From Acidimicrobiales bacterium (GTDB lineage Bacteria; Actinomycetota; Acidimicrobiia; Acidimicrobiales; Bog-793), in assembly GCA_035533595.1 (NCBI GenBank), contig DATLTN010000056.1, forward strand, positions 1-53,076: a DNA stretch of 53,076 nucleotides, given 5' to 3'. Position 1 is the stretch's first letter. Each line of letters starts with the position of its first letter. Shown here in pieces: positions 33,845 to 43,800 of this stretch. Under the pieces are notes generated by a model. It worked only from the letters and a program-made list of their open reading frames with translations, was not told the origin of the DNA and did no database searches. The translations under genes were made by a program, and so were the position numbers.

Positions 33845-34467
33845 CGGCTCGGGGCGGGGCGCAGCACGAGGGCGTGGCGCGCCGCCTCGCCGCGCCTGCG
33901 GAAGGAGTAGAAGCGCTCGTCGCAGCCGGTGCAGCCGCCGAGGGCGCCGAGGTCGGTGACCCCGGCGCGGGCGAGCGCACCGGCGACGCCGCGCGGGAGG
34001 TCGAGCGCCGGCTCGCCGTCGGCCGTCGTCGCCCGCACCTCCTCGCCGAGGACGGCGACGAGCGCCTCGAGGTCCGCCGGCGAGAAGGCGTAGCACTCGG
34101 GGTGGATCGCCGGGCTCGAGACGGCCGCGATCTCGCTCGCGCCGAGCTCGCGCATCGCCGCCGCGGTCTTCTCGATCACCCCGCCGGCGAGGCCCCGCCA
34201 GCCGGCGTGGGCGACGCCGCGCACCCCCTCGGGGCTCGCGAGGGCGACGAGGGCGCAGTCGGCACCGAGGAGGGCGAGGGCGACGTCGTCGGTCGTGACG
34301 AGGGCGTCGGCGACCGGGCGCCCGGCACCGGCGCCGGTGCGGGCGACCGTCGTTCCGTGCACCTGCGCGCAGAAGCGCCAGGGCAGGTCGGCGATCGCCC
34401 TGCGGGCGGCCTCGTCGGAGTGCTCCGGACGGAGGTCCCCGTCGGCGACGGTGGTGCAGCAGGCCAC
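33841..34467 (-). CDS. pgeF: Laccase-domain (YfiH/PgeF) protein
   Basis: A 208-residue protein of the family that corrects or salvages peptidoglycan/purine intermediates. FCAQVHGTTVA, LLGADCALVALA and GVAHAGWRGLAGG provide the His-Cys-His metal site. It is somewhat shorter than most members because the N-terminus begins only at the GTG 34467, 28 bp after ftsZ. Located between ftsZ and yggS as in many actinobacteria. Confidence 0.85.
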   Translation of the reverse strand: MACCTTVADGDLRPEHSDEAARRAIADLPWRFCAQVHGTTVARTGAGAGRPVADALVTTDDVALALLGADCALVALASPEGVRGVAHAGWRGLAGGVIEKTAAAMRELGASEIAAVSSPAIHPECYAFSPADLEALVAVLGEEVRATTADGEPALDLPRGVAGALARAGVTDLGALGGCTGCDERFYSFRRRGEAARHALVLRPAPSR

Positions 34468-34495
34468 GGCGCCGCCCGGCAGGGCGGCGGCGGGC

Positions 34496-35587
34496 CTAGC
34501 GGAGGAAGGAGGGGACGTCGAAGTCGTCGTCGCCGAGGTCGAGGTCGTCGCCGCCGACGGCGAAGACGTCGATCGCCTCGGCCTTGCCGTCCTTCGAGGC
34601 GAGGTGCGAGGGTCCCTTCGCGACGACCTCCCGCTCGTCGAAGCGGTCGAAGCCCGCGGCGATCACGGTGACCCGCACCGAGTCGCCGAGGCCGTCGTCG
34701 ATGACGCTCCCGAAGATGATGTTCGCGTCCGGGTGGGCGACGGCGTGGATCGCCTCGGCGGCCTCGTTCACCTCGAACAGGCCGAGGTTGCGGCCGCCGG
34801 CGATGTTCAAAAGGATGCCGCGCGCCCCCTCGATCGAGGCCTCGAGGAGCGGACTCGTGATCGCGTGGCGGGCCGCGTTCACGGCCCGGCCCTCGCCGGA
34901 GGCGAGTCCGATCCCCATGATCGCCGAGCCGGCGTCGTGCATCACCATCTTCACGTCGGCGAAGTCGGTGTTGATTAGGCCCGGGAGGTTGATGAGGTCG
35001 GTGATCCCCTGCACGCCGTGCAGCAGGACCTCGTCAGCCATCCGGAAGGCGTCGATCACCGAGGTCTTCGCGTCCGCGAGCGACAGCAGCCGCTCGTTCG
35101 GGATGATGATGAGGGTGTCGACCTTCTCCTTCAGCCGCTGGATACCGGCCTCGGCCTGCACGCTGCGGCGGCGCCCCTCGAAGGCGAAGGGGCGGGTGAC
35201 GACGCCGATCGTGAGCGCCCCGAGGCTCTTCGCGACCTCGGCGATCACCGGTGCCGCGCCGGTCCCGGTGCCGCCGCCCTTGCCGGCGGTGATGAAGACC
35301 ATGTCGGCGCCCTTCAGCACCTCCTCGATCTCCTCGAGGTGCTCCTCGGCCGCGGCGCGACCCACCTCGGGGTCGCTGCCGGCGCCGAGGCCGCGCGTCA
35401 GCTGACGGCCGATGTCGAGCTTGATGTCCGCCTCGCTCATCAGCAACGCCTGCGCGTCGGTGTTCACGGCGATGAACTCGACGCCGTTCAGCCCGGCGTC
35501 GATCATGCGGTTCACGGCGTTCACGCCTGCGCCGCCGACGCCGACCACCTTGATGACAGCGATGAAGCTCTGCGATGCCCCGGTCAT
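34496..35587 (-). CDS. ftsZ: Cell-division GTPase FtsZ
   Basis: A 363-residue tubulin homologue forming the Z-ring. [17 protein letters not shown], the signature [20 protein letters not shown], and [17 protein letters not shown] are intact. A variable linker leads to the C-terminal peptide [11 protein letters not shown], the SepF-binding motif. The ATG at 35587 follows a 203-bp gap from ftsQ that contains a good promoter, so ftsZ is likely expressed independently as well as from the cluster. Confidence 0.96.
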   Translation of the reverse strand: MTGASQSFIAVIKVVGVGGAGVNAVNRMIDAGLNGVEFIAVNTDAQALLMSEADIKLDIGRQLTRGLGAGSDPEVGRAAAEEHLEEIEEVLKGADMVFITAGKGGGTGTGAAPVIAEVAKSLGALTIGVVTRPFAFEGRRRSVQAEAGIQRLKEKVDTLIIIPNERLLSLADAKTSVIDAFRMADEVLLHGVQGITDLINLPGLINTDFADVKMVMHDAGSAIMGIGLASGEGRAVNAARHAITSPLLEASIEGARGILLNIAGGRNLGLFEVNEAAEAIHAVAHPDANIIFGSVIDDGLGDSVRVTVIAAGFDRFDEREVVAKGPSHLASKDGKAEAIDVFAVGGDDLDLGDDDFDVPSFLR

Positions 35588-35774
35588 TGCCGCCTCTGCC
35601 TTCTCCGGCCCTGGCAACGGCTCCGTGACAACACGGAGTTCCCGCAGCTGTGGCCCGCTCTCGTTAGACCCGTCCCCGCACGGGCTGGTGCTGCGCTCAC
35701 CCCGCCCGCGGTACCCGAACCAGCGACGTTGCCGGTAGAGCGCCCGCTGCAGCGGCCTCTCAAGGTCCGATGAA

Positions 35775-35803
35775 CGATACGGCCGAGGCATCAGCGGGTC
35801 AAG
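35775..35803 (-). promoter_or_regulatory. Sigma70-type promoter for ftsZ
   Basis: On the minus strand, TTGACC (35803-35798) and TATCGT (35780-35775) are exactly 17 bp apart. The -35 matches consensus at five of six positions and overlaps the last codons of ftsQ. It predicts an ftsZ leader of about 180 bases. Confidence 0.6.
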
Positions 35804-36630
35804 ACCGGGGCTGCGGGGACCCGCAGGTCGAGGCGCGCGCTCTTGCCGATTGACGTGCTCTTTAGCAGCGTCACGAGGGCCACCATCTTTGCCGGCAACT
35901 CGGCCGCAGAACCGAAGATCACCTGCGCGCCGGAGCGCAGCACGCCGACCACGCCGAGGTTCGGCTCGTGCACGAGCGCCGTCAGCTGGGCGAGCGTCGA
36001 GAGCGGGAGTGCCCCCGCGACCGCGAGCACGGGGAGCTCGCGCGCCGGCAGCGTGCCGCCCGGGGCGGGAGCGGCGAGGCGGCCGAGGGGGACGAGGTGC
36101 GCGGGGGGCGGGCTCCCCGCCCGGAGCGCCTCGAGGACCCTCCCCCGCCCGTCGAGCAGCACCGTGCCGCCGGCGACCTCGGCGAAGGCGATCGGCGCCG
36201 CCTCGCGCACCGTGATCCGCACCGTCTCGGGCCACTCCCGCTGCACGGCGGCGTGCGCGACCCACGGCAGCCGCTCGACGGCCGCCGCCACCTGCCCGGT
36301 GTGCACGTCGATGAGGGGCGGGGCGTTGTCGAGGCCGCTCGCCGCGAGGATCGCGGCGGCGCTCGTGTGGCGCTCGCCGGAGACGACGACGTGGCGGGCG
36401 GCGAAGAGCGAGGTGTGCACGATCGCCACCGCCGAGACCGCGAGCGCGAGCACCGCCAGCACGGTGCCGAGCACCGCGAGGCGACGGCGGCCGGCGTCGC
36501 GGGCGACGGCGTTGCGCCGCTCCCGGAAGCGCCGCTCGGTCGGTGGCCGCCCGGCGCGCGCCGGCTCGGGGGCGGGACGGCGCGCCGGCCGCTCGATCGT
36601 CGCGCCGGCCCCCCGGCGCGGCGGCGTCAT
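35791..36630 (-). CDS. ftsQ: Cell-division protein FtsQ
   Basis: A 279-residue single-pass membrane protein. A basic cytoplasmic region (about 1-50) precedes one membrane span ([20 protein letters not shown]), then a POTRA domain ([20 protein letters not shown]) and the FtsQ domain. It links early and late division proteins (FtsL, FtsI, FtsW). The ATG at 36630 overlaps the murB stop (ATGA). Confidence 0.88.
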   Translation of the reverse strand: MTPPRRGAGATIERPARRPAPEPARAGRPPTERRFRERRNAVARDAGRRRLAVLGTVLAVLALAVSAVAIVHTSLFAARHVVVSGERHTSAAAILAASGLDNAPPLIDVHTGQVAAAVERLPWVAHAAVQREWPETVRITVREAAPIAFAEVAGGTVLLDGRGRVLEALRAGSPPPAHLVPLGRLAAPAPGGTLPARELPVLAVAGALPLSTLAQLTALVHEPNLGVVGVLRSGAQVIFGSAAELPAKMVALVTLLKSTSIGKSARLDLRVPAAPVLTR

Positions 36631-37559
36631 CGGTCGAACCCGACGAAGCGCACCTCGGTCGCGAGGGTCACCCCGAGGCGCTCGGCGACGAGGCGGCACG
36701 CCGCCTCGATGAGGGCGGCGACGTCGTCGGCCGAGCCGCCGCTGTCGACGCCGATGAAGTTCGCGTGCTTCTCCGAGACGACGGCGCTCCCGACGCGCAG
36801 CCCCTTCGCCCCCGCCTCCTCGAGGAGGCGCCCCGCGGCGTCGCCGGGGGGGTTGGTGAACACCGAGCCGGCGTTGCGGCCGCCGGGCTGGTGCTCACGG
36901 CGCCAGGCGACGATCTCGTCGATCTCCTCGGCGAGGCGCCCGCTCGGCGCGGCGGTGACGGCGAAGGTGGCGGCGAGGACGAGGTCGTGAGCACCCACCG
37001 CCGAGTGGCGGTAGGCGAGGTCGAGGTCGCCGGCGGCGGCGAGGTGGCGCTCGCCGCTGTCGAGGTGCACGAGCTCCGCGGCGACGAGGCGGTCCGCCGT
37101 CTCGGCGCCGTGGCCCCCGGCGTTCATCGCCACCGCGCCGCCGACCGATCCGGGGATCCCGACGGCCCACGACATCCCCCCGAGGCCCGCCGTCGCGAGG
37201 CGCCGCGCGAGCACGGGGTAGGCGAGGCCGCCGCCGGCGGTGACGGTGGCCGCGGCGCCCTCCCCCGCGGGCGCGGCCGCGGGCAGCGCGAGCTCCTCGA
37301 AGGCGCCGCCGAGCGTGACGCAGAGGCCGTCGAAGCCGCCGTCGGCGACGAGCACGTTCGAGCCCTTCCCGAGCACGAGGAGCGGCACCTTGCTCTCGGC
37401 GACCGCGCCGACGACCGCCGCGAGGCCCTCTTCGTCGAGGAGCTCGACGTAGAGGGCGGCGTTCCCGCCCACCCGGTAGGTCGTGCGCGCACCGATCGGC
37501 TCGTCGCGCCGCGCGCGGGGACCGAGGCGCGCCGCGGCGAGGTCGACGGGGGCCTCCAT
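36627..37559 (-). CDS. murB: UDP-N-acetylenolpyruvoylglucosamine reductase MurB
   Basis: A 310-residue FAD enzyme making UDP-MurNAc. [34 protein letters not shown] and [20 protein letters not shown] bind FAD and substrate; [15 protein letters not shown] and SEKHANFIG hold catalytic Ser and the C-terminal Glu region. The ATG shares one base with the murC stop (TGATG). Confidence 0.94.
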   Translation of the reverse strand: MEAPVDLAAARLGPRARRDEPIGARTTYRVGGNAALYVELLDEEGLAAVVGAVAESKVPLLVLGKGSNVLVADGGFDGLCVTLGGAFEELALPAAAPAGEGAAATVTAGGGLAYPVLARRLATAGLGGMSWAVGIPGSVGGAVAMNAGGHGAETADRLVAAELVHLDSGERHLAAAGDLDLAYRHSAVGAHDLVLAATFAVTAAPSGRLAEEIDEIVAWRREHQPGGRNAGSVFTNPPGDAAGRLLEEAGAKGLRVGSAVVSEKHANFIGVDSGGSADDVAALIEAACRLVAERLGVTLATEVRFVGFDR

Positions 37560-38923
37560 CAGCCCGTCACCACCTCGAGGAGCTCGTCGGGGAGGCTCGT
37601 GAGGTCGCCGGCCGAGAGGGTGAGGCAGCAGTCGCCGGGGCGCAGCAGGCGCGCCAGGTAGCCGACGAGCTCGCGGCGGTCCGGGAAGTAGGCGGCGGTC
37701 GTCTCGGGGTGCGCGTTCAGCACCGCGTCGAGCACGAGCTTGGCCGAGACGCCCGGTCGCGGCGCCTCCCCGGCGCCGTAGATGCCGGTGATCACGACGA
37801 CGTCGGCGTCGACGAAGGCCTCGCCGAAGTCGCCCCCGACGGACTCGGTGCGCGAGTAGCGGTGCGGCTGGAAGACGCAGACGAGACGCTCCCAGCCCCC
37901 GCCGCGCGCCGCCGCGAGGGTCGCGGCGACCTCGCCCGGAAGGTGCGCGTAGTCGTCGACGAAGGTGACGCCGCCCGCCTCGCCCCGGAACTGGAAGCGG
38001 CGGGCGACGCCGGCGAAGCGCGCGAGGGCGCGGCGGGCGGCGTCGGGATCGGCGCCCAAAAGGCGCGCCGCGGCGAGCGCGGCGGCGGCGTTGCGGGCGT
38101 TGTGCGCCCCGGGCACCGGCAGCGTGAAGCGGCCGAGGTCGCCCTCGGGGCCGATCAGGCCGAAGGCGATCTCGGCGCGCCCCGTCGTGAAGTCGCTCAC
38201 CCGGTAGTCGGCGCCCTCGCTGAAGCCGTAGGTGACGGCACCCTCGGGGGCGAGGGCGCGCGCCCCGGCGTCGTCGGCGCAGACGACCGCGCCCGCGGCC
38301 TTTCTGAGGAACTCGGCGAAGCCCTCGGTGAGCGCGGCGAAGGAGCCGAAGTGCTCGAGGTGGTCGGGCTCGACGCTCGTCACCACCGCCACCTCGGCGG
38401 GCAGCTGCAGGAAGGTGCCGTCGCTCTCGTCGGCCTCGACGACGAGCCACTCCCCCTCGACGAAGGCGGCGTTGGTCCCGATCTCGTTCACCTCGCCGCC
38501 GATGATGAAGCTCGGCGAGAGCCCCGCCTCGAGGAGGACGAGGGCGAGCATCGAGCTCGTCGTCGTCTTGCCGTGGGTTCCCGCGACGGCGAGGGTGCGG
38601 CGCGTCGCGCAGATCGCGGCGAGCAGCTCGGCGCGGGCGTGCACCGGCACGCCGCGGCGGTGCGCCTCGAGGAGCTCGACGTTGCTCGAGGACACCGCGC
38701 TCGAGATCCCGACGTGCTCGGCGCCCGCGACGTTCGCCGCGTCGTGGCCGATCGCCACCGTGACCCCGAGGCCCCGCAGCCGCTCGACCGTCGCCGAGGC
38801 CTTCAGGTCCGAGCCGCTCACAGCGTGGCCCATCTGCGCGAGCACGGTGGCGATCGCGCTCATCCCGGCGCCGCCGATCCCGACGAGGTGCAGGCGGGTC
38901 GGGCGGGTGAGGTCGAGGCTCAC
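37559..38923 (-). CDS. murC: UDP-N-acetylmuramate-L-alanine ligase MurC
   Basis: A 454-residue ATP-dependent Mur ligase adding L-Ala. LHLVGIGGAGMSAIATVLAQ is the N-terminal Rossmann motif; AVAGTHGKTTTSSMLALVLL the P-loop; EADESDGTF and EPDHLEHFG substrate-binding motifs; FQPHRYSRTE is MurC-specific. The GTG start overlaps the murG stop (GTGA). Confidence 0.95.
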   Translation of the reverse strand: MSLDLTRPTRLHLVGIGGAGMSAIATVLAQMGHAVSGSDLKASATVERLRGLGVTVAIGHDAANVAGAEHVGISSAVSSSNVELLEAHRRGVPVHARAELLAAICATRRTLAVAGTHGKTTTSSMLALVLLEAGLSPSFIIGGEVNEIGTNAAFVEGEWLVVEADESDGTFLQLPAEVAVVTSVEPDHLEHFGSFAALTEGFAEFLRKAAGAVVCADDAGARALAPEGAVTYGFSEGADYRVSDFTTGRAEIAFGLIGPEGDLGRFTLPVPGAHNARNAAAALAAARLLGADPDAARRALARFAGVARRFQFRGEAGGVTFVDDYAHLPGEVAATLAAARGGGWERLVCVFQPHRYSRTESVGGDFGEAFVDADVVVITGIYGAGEAPRPGVSAKLVLDAVLNAHPETTAAYFPDRRELVGYLARLLRPGDCCLTLSAGDLTSLPDELLEVVTG

Positions 38924-40056
38924 GCCGCCGCCTTCGCGAGCTCGTCGATGAGCGCGACCACGCGGCTCGTGGCGTCGAGGCGCCCGACCGAGCGCGCCGC
39001 CCGCGCCATCTCCTCGAGGCGGCCCGGCTCGGCGAGGAGGGGGCCGAGGAGGGCCTCGAGGTGCTCGGCGGTCACCTCCGCGTCGTCGACGACGAGGGCC
39101 CCGCCGGCGCGCACGAGCTCGGCGGTGTTGCGCCGCTGGTGGTCGCCGGGGGCGTTCGGCAGCGGCACGAGCAGGCTTGGCGCGCCGATCGCGGCGAGCT
39201 CGGCAACGGTCATCGCACCGGCGCGCGAGACGACGAGCGCGGCGGCGCGAAAGAGCTCCGGCAGCTCGGCGGCAAAGGCCAAGAGGCGGTAGTCGAGCCC
39301 CGCTCCTCCGCCCGTGGCGATCCCGAGGGCGTCGCGCTCGGCAGCGACCTCGTCGTAGTTGCGGGCGCCGCAGACGTGCACGAGCACGAGGTCGTCGCGC
39401 GCCGCGAAACGTCGGGCGAGGCCGAGTGCCGCCTCGTTCAGCCGCCCGGCGCCGAGCGAGCCGCCGACGACGACGAGCACGGCGCGCCCCTCGGGGAGCT
39501 CGAGACGCGCCCGCGCCGCGCTCGGCTCCTCGGCGGCCGCCGCGAGCACCGCCTCGCGTAGTGGCGCCCCGGTGAGCACGCCGCGCGGCAGCGGCGCCGG
39601 GAAGGCCATCGCCGTGCGGGCGGCGAAGCGGGCGACGAGGCGGTTGGCGCCGCCGGGGATGGCGTCGAGGTTGACGACGAGGAGGGGGATGCGCAGCAGC
39701 ACCGCGGCGAGCGAGCTCGGCAGCCCGGCGTAGCCGCCGAAGGTGACGACGACGCGCGGCCGGTGGCGCAGCAGCAGCGCACAGGCCTCGAGGAGGGCGA
39801 GCGCGAGGCCGCAGAGGGCGGGGACGTTCGACCAGGCGAGCCTGCGGCGGACCCCCCGCCCCGGGAGCAGGCTGATCGAGAAGCCGGCGTCGCCGATCGC
39901 TTTTCCCTCCATGCCACGGCGGGCGCCGACGAAGTGCAGCGCGGCGCGCTCGCGCCCCGAGCGCTCGAGCGCGCGGGCGAGCGCCAGCGCGGGCTCGATG
40001 TGGCCGCCCGTCCCGCCGCCGGTGAGGACGACCTCGAGGCGGCCCTGCCCCCTCAC
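38920..40056 (-). CDS. murG: Lipid II synthase MurG
   Basis: A 378-residue GT28 glycosyltransferase adding GlcNAc to lipid I on the inner membrane face. VVLTGGGTGGHIEPALALAR is the N-terminal Gly-rich loop; VVVGGSLGAGRLNEA and VSRAGAMTVAELAAIGAPSL form the donor-binding C-terminal domain. The GTG at 40056 overlaps the ftsW stop (GTGA). Confidence 0.94.
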   Translation of the reverse strand: MRGQGRLEVVLTGGGTGGHIEPALALARALERSGRERAALHFVGARRGMEGKAIGDAGFSISLLPGRGVRRRLAWSNVPALCGLALALLEACALLLRHRPRVVVTFGGYAGLPSSLAAVLLRIPLLVVNLDAIPGGANRLVARFAARTAMAFPAPLPRGVLTGAPLREAVLAAAAEEPSAARARLELPEGRAVLVVVGGSLGAGRLNEAALGLARRFAARDDLVLVHVCGARNYDEVAAERDALGIATGGGAGLDYRLLAFAAELPELFRAAALVVSRAGAMTVAELAAIGAPSLLVPLPNAPGDHQRRNTAELVRAGGALVVDDAEVTAEHLEALLGPLLAEPGRLEEMARAARSVGRLDATSRVVALIDELAKAAA

Positions 40057-41414
40057 CGCCGCGCCGCCGCCGGCCGGGGGCGCGGCCGCGGCGCCGGCGC
40101 GGCGGGCGCCGGGCGGGCGGTGCGCAGCGTCGGGTTGCGGCCGATGTTCACGAGCAGCCCCACCGCCCCGAGGGTGACGACGAGCGAGGAGCCGCCGAAG
40201 GAGAGGAAGGGCAGCGGGATTCCGGTCTCGGGGAGGATGCCGATCACGCCGCCGATGTTGATCAGCGCCTCGCAGACGAGCCAGCAGGTGAGCCCGGTGG
40301 CGAGCAGGCTCGTGAAGCGGTCGGCGGCGCGCGCCGCGATCCGCAGGCCGAGGATGCCGAGGCCGACGAAGGCGAGCAGCACCGCGAGCGCGCCGATCAG
40401 CCCGAGCTCGTTGCCGATCACGGCGAAGATGAAGTCCGTCTGGGCGTTCGGCAGGAAGCCCCACTTGGCTACCGAGCCGCCGAGGCCGGTGCCGAAGAGG
40501 TGGCCCGAGCCGAGGGCCTCGAGGGACTGCACGACCTGGTAGCCCGAGGTCGAGGCGTGCGCGAAGGGATTGATGAACGAGAGGAAGCGCGAGCGCCGGT
40601 AGGGGGCGGAGAGGATCAGCAGGCTGCCGACGAAGAGCAGGCCGCCGAAGGTGACGCCGAGCACCCGCCGCTCGGTGCCCCCCGCGTAGAGGATCGCGGC
40701 ACCGATCGAGACGAGCACGATCGCGGTGCCCATGTCGGGCTGCTTCAGGATCAGCAGCGCTATGAAGCCGAGCACCGTGACGACGGGGCGCACGACCACC
40801 TGCACGTGGTCGCGCGCCTGCTCGCGGCGGGCGACGAGGTCCGCGGCGAAGAGCGCGAAGGCGAGCTTCGCGAGCTCGGAGGGCTGCAGGCGGATCGGCC
40901 CCGCCCCGATCCAGCGCGAGGAGCCGCCCGCCGTGCGTCCGATGTGGGGGGTGAGCACCACGACGAGCAGCAGCACCGTGAGGATGAGCAGCGGCGCGGC
41001 GAGCTTGCGCAGCCGGCGGAGGTCGCCGCGCGAGCAGACGAGGAAGGCGACCGCCCCGAGGAGCGTCCACATCACCTGCCGCTCGAACAGCGCCCACGGC
41101 GAGCCGTAGGTGGCGATCGAGACGACCGAGGAGGCCGAGAGCACGATCACGAGGCCGAAGCCGGTGATCGCCGCGGTGAGCGCGCCGAGGCGCGCCGCGT
41201 CGCGTCGGCCGACGAGGGCGAGGTCGGTGGTGCGCGTCCTCGTCGTGCCGACCTCGGCCGCCGCCGCCCGCTCGCTGCGGCTCTCCCGCCGCGAGCCGTG
41301 CGCGGCGCGGCCCGAGGGCTCGTCGCGCACCGGGCGCTGGTGGCTGCGCGCGCTGCCGACGCCCGACAGCAGGCGGAGCACAGGCGTGCCGCGCACGCCG
41401 AGGAGGTCGGTCAT
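40053..41414 (-). CDS. ftsW: Peptidoglycan polymerase FtsW (SEDS family)
   Basis: A 453-residue protein with about ten membrane spans. GGSSRWIGAGPIRLQPSELA and FGGTGLGGSVAK-type loops (here LFGTGLGGSVAKWGFLPNAQ) and TGIPLPFLSFGGSSLV are the SEDS motifs. It polymerises lipid II at the septum with its partner FtsI, also in this cluster. The N-terminal 70 residues are an Arg/Ser-rich cytoplasmic extension. The ATG overlaps the murD stop. Confidence 0.94.
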   Translation of the reverse strand: MTDLLGVRGTPVLRLLSGVGSARSHQRPVRDEPSGRAAHGSRRESRSERAAAAEVGTTRTRTTDLALVGRRDAARLGALTAAITGFGLVIVLSASSVVSIATYGSPWALFERQVMWTLLGAVAFLVCSRGDLRRLRKLAAPLLILTVLLLVVVLTPHIGRTAGGSSRWIGAGPIRLQPSELAKLAFALFAADLVARREQARDHVQVVVRPVVTVLGFIALLILKQPDMGTAIVLVSIGAAILYAGGTERRVLGVTFGGLLFVGSLLILSAPYRRSRFLSFINPFAHASTSGYQVVQSLEALGSGHLFGTGLGGSVAKWGFLPNAQTDFIFAVIGNELGLIGALAVLLAFVGLGILGLRIAARAADRFTSLLATGLTCWLVCEALINIGGVIGILPETGIPLPFLSFGGSSLVVTLGAVGLLVNIGRNPTLRTARPAPAAPAPRPRPRPAAARR

Positions 41415-42766
41415 CGCCCGCCCCCCGAGGCGACGGCGAGGGCGCGCACCTGGTTCTGGAAGTCCTCGCCGCGCGCCGCGTACGACGCGTACCAGTCGAA
41501 GGAGGTACAGCCCGGCGAGAGGAGGACGACGTCGCCGGGGCGGGCGAGCTCGCCGGCGGCGCCGATCGCCTCGGCCATCGTCGCCGCCCTGCGCAGCGGC
41601 AGGCCGGAGAAGGCGGCCGCGACCTCGCCTGCCGCCTCGCCGATCGCGACCACGGCGCGCAGCGTGGAGTCGCGCCGCGCACCGAGGGCGCGCGGGATGA
41701 CGCCGAGGTCGAGGCCCTTGTTCTTCCCTCCGGCGATCAGCACCACGTGCTCGAAGCCGGCGAGGGCGGCGACGACGGCCGAGGGGGTCGTGGCCTTGGA
41801 GTCGTCGTAGTAGGCGACGCCGCCGCGCTCGGCGACGAACTCCACACGGTGCGGGGGGTGGTGCCATCCCTCGAGGGCGGCCCGGCAGCCCTCGGGGCTC
41901 GCCCCCGCGGCGCGCGCCGTGGCGAGGGCGGCGAGGGCGTTCGCCACGTCGTGCGGCAGGCGGCGGGGCAGCGCCGCCGCGGGGAGCAGCCGCTCGCCCC
42001 CCGGCCCGACGAGGAAGCCCGCGGACTCCTCGTAGTCACCGCCGGCGCCGAAGGTGACGCGTCGGCTGCGGGCCCCCGCCGCGGCGGCGAGCACGGCCGG
42101 GTCCTCGGCGTTCACGACGGCGACGTCGTCGGCCCCCTGGCAGGCGAAGATCCTCGCCTTGGAGGCGGCGTAGTCCTCCATCGTCGGGTGCCAATCGAGG
42201 TGGTCCTCGGCGAGGTTGAGGTAGGTCGCCACCGTGGGGGCGAAGGTGGCGGTGTACTTCAGCTGGAAGGAGGAGACCTCGGCGACGAGCAGCTCGGCGC
42301 GCTCGTCGTCGATGGCCTCGATGAGCGGGAGGCCGATGTTCCCCGCAGCGAGGGCGCGCCGGCCGGAGGCCACGAGCATCTCGGTGACGAGCTCGGTCAC
42401 CGTCGTCTTGCCGTTGGTCCCCGTCACAGCGACCACTGGCAGCTCGGTGAGCGAGAAGGCGAGCTCGATCTCCGCGACGAGCTTCGGTGCGGTGGCGAGG
42501 CGGTAGATCGGGTGGCTCGGCGGGACGCCGGGGCTGACGACGACCTGCTCTGCCTCGGCGACGAGGCCGGCGAGCGTCCCCTCGTCGGGCGCCGCGACGA
42601 AAGCCACCCCGAGCACCTCGGCGACGGCGGCCATCTCCGCGCCGCCGGCGTCGTCGACGGCGGTGACCGCGCAGCCGCGGCGCGCGAGGGCGACGGCGAC
42701 CGAGCGCCCGGTGCGGGCGAAGCCGACGACGAGGGCGCGCCGCGCGACGTGCCGCTTTGCGCCCAT
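41411..42766 (-). CDS. murD: UDP-MurNAc-L-Ala-D-Glu ligase MurD
   Basis: A 451-residue Mur ligase adding D-Glu. ALVVGFARTGRSVAVALARR is the N-terminal domain; VVAVTGTNGKTTVTELVTEM the P-loop; LNLAEDHLDWHPTMEDYAAS and YYDDSKATTPSAVVAAL are typical MurD blocks; VVLLSPGCTSFDWYASYAAR ends the family signature. The ATG shares one base with the mraY stop. Confidence 0.95.
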   Translation of the reverse strand: MGAKRHVARRALVVGFARTGRSVAVALARRGCAVTAVDDAGGAEMAAVAEVLGVAFVAAPDEGTLAGLVAEAEQVVVSPGVPPSHPIYRLATAPKLVAEIELAFSLTELPVVAVTGTNGKTTVTELVTEMLVASGRRALAAGNIGLPLIEAIDDERAELLVAEVSSFQLKYTATFAPTVATYLNLAEDHLDWHPTMEDYAASKARIFACQGADDVAVVNAEDPAVLAAAAGARSRRVTFGAGGDYEESAGFLVGPGGERLLPAAALPRRLPHDVANALAALATARAAGASPEGCRAALEGWHHPPHRVEFVAERGGVAYYDDSKATTPSAVVAALAGFEHVVLIAGGKNKGLDLGVIPRALGARRDSTLRAVVAIGEAAGEVAAAFSGLPLRRAATMAEAIGAAGELARPGDVVLLSPGCTSFDWYASYAARGEDFQNQVRALAVASGGGR

Positions 42767-43800
42767 CAGCGCACCGCGTGCACGCCGAGCAGGAAGTCGG
42801 CGTAGAAGACCCCGAGGCCGATCGCGGCGAAGAGGGCGGAGAGAATCCAGAAGCGGACGATCACCGTCGTCTCGGGCCAGCCGAGCAGCTCGAAGTGGTG
42901 GTGGAGCGGCGCCATGCGCAGCACGCGGGTGCCGAAGCAGCGGTAGCTGATCACCTGCACGACGACCGAGAGGGTCTCGATCACGAAGAGGCCACCGAGC
43001 AGCGGCAGCAGCAGCTGCACGTTGAGCTCGAGGGCGAGGCAGGCGAGGCCGGTGCCGATCGCGAGCGAGCCCGTGTCCCCCATGAAGATGCGGGCGGGCG
43101 CCGCGTTCCACCACAAAAAGCCGACGCAGGCTCCGGCGATCGCCACCGCGGCGAGGGCGAGGTCGAGCGCGGGGTGCACCGCGTAGGTGGGGTGCCGGTA
43201 GACCCAGTAGGCGATGAGGGTGAGCGCCGTCGAGGCGAAGGCGGTGGAGCCGGCGGCGAGGCCGTCGAGGCCGTCGGTGAGGTTCACGGCGTTCGCCGAG
43301 GCGCTGATGATGAGGACCGCCCAGATCACCCACAGCACCGTGCCGAGGTGCACGCCGGGGACGCTGTAGCGGGTGAGGGACAAGGCGGTGCTCGTGTGCG
43401 CGAGGTAGCGGGCACCGAGCGCGAAGAGCAGGCCGATCGCCACCTGCGCGGAGAACTTGGCCCGCTTGTTGAGGCCGAGGCTGCGGCGCCGGCGCACCTT
43501 CAGCCAGTCGTCGGCGTAGCCGACGACGCCGGCGAGCATCACCGCGCCGACGACGAGCAGCCCGGCGGCGGAAAAGGGCGTCCCCGTGCCGAGGTGGCCG
43601 AGCAGGTAGGCGAGGACGATCGCGACGATCATCGCGATGCCCCCCATCGTCGGCGTCCCCGCCTTCAGGATGTGGCGCGCCGGGCCGTCCTCGCGGATCT
43701 GCTGGCCGACGCCGCGACGGCGCAGCGAGCGCAGCAGCATCGGCGTGCCGAAGCCGGCGACGAGGAGGGCGATGCCCCCCGCGGTGAAGATCGAGATCAC
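42766..43800 (-). CDS. mraY: Phospho-MurNAc-pentapeptide transferase MraY
   Basis: A 344-residue protein with about ten membrane spans making lipid I. KAGTPTMGGIAMIVAIVLAY, GYADDWLKVRRRRSLGLNKR, NAVNLTDGLDGLAAG, RIFMGDTGSLAIG and MAPLHHHFELLGW carry the catalytic Asp residues and the His cluster. The GTG start overlaps the murE stop (GTGA): murF, which usually lies here, is missing. Confidence 0.95.
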   Translation of the reverse strand: MISIFTAGGIALLVAGFGTPMLLRSLRRRGVGQQIREDGPARHILKAGTPTMGGIAMIVAIVLAYLLGHLGTGTPFSAAGLLVVGAVMLAGVVGYADDWLKVRRRRSLGLNKRAKFSAQVAIGLLFALGARYLAHTSTALSLTRYSVPGVHLGTVLWVIWAVLIISASANAVNLTDGLDGLAAGSTAFASTALTLIAYWVYRHPTYAVHPALDLALAAVAIAGACVGFLWWNAAPARIFMGDTGSLAIGTGLACLALELNVQLLLPLLGGLFVIETLSVVVQVISYRCFGTRVLRMAPLHHHFELLGWPETTVIVRFWILSALFAAIGLGVFYADFLLGVHAVR

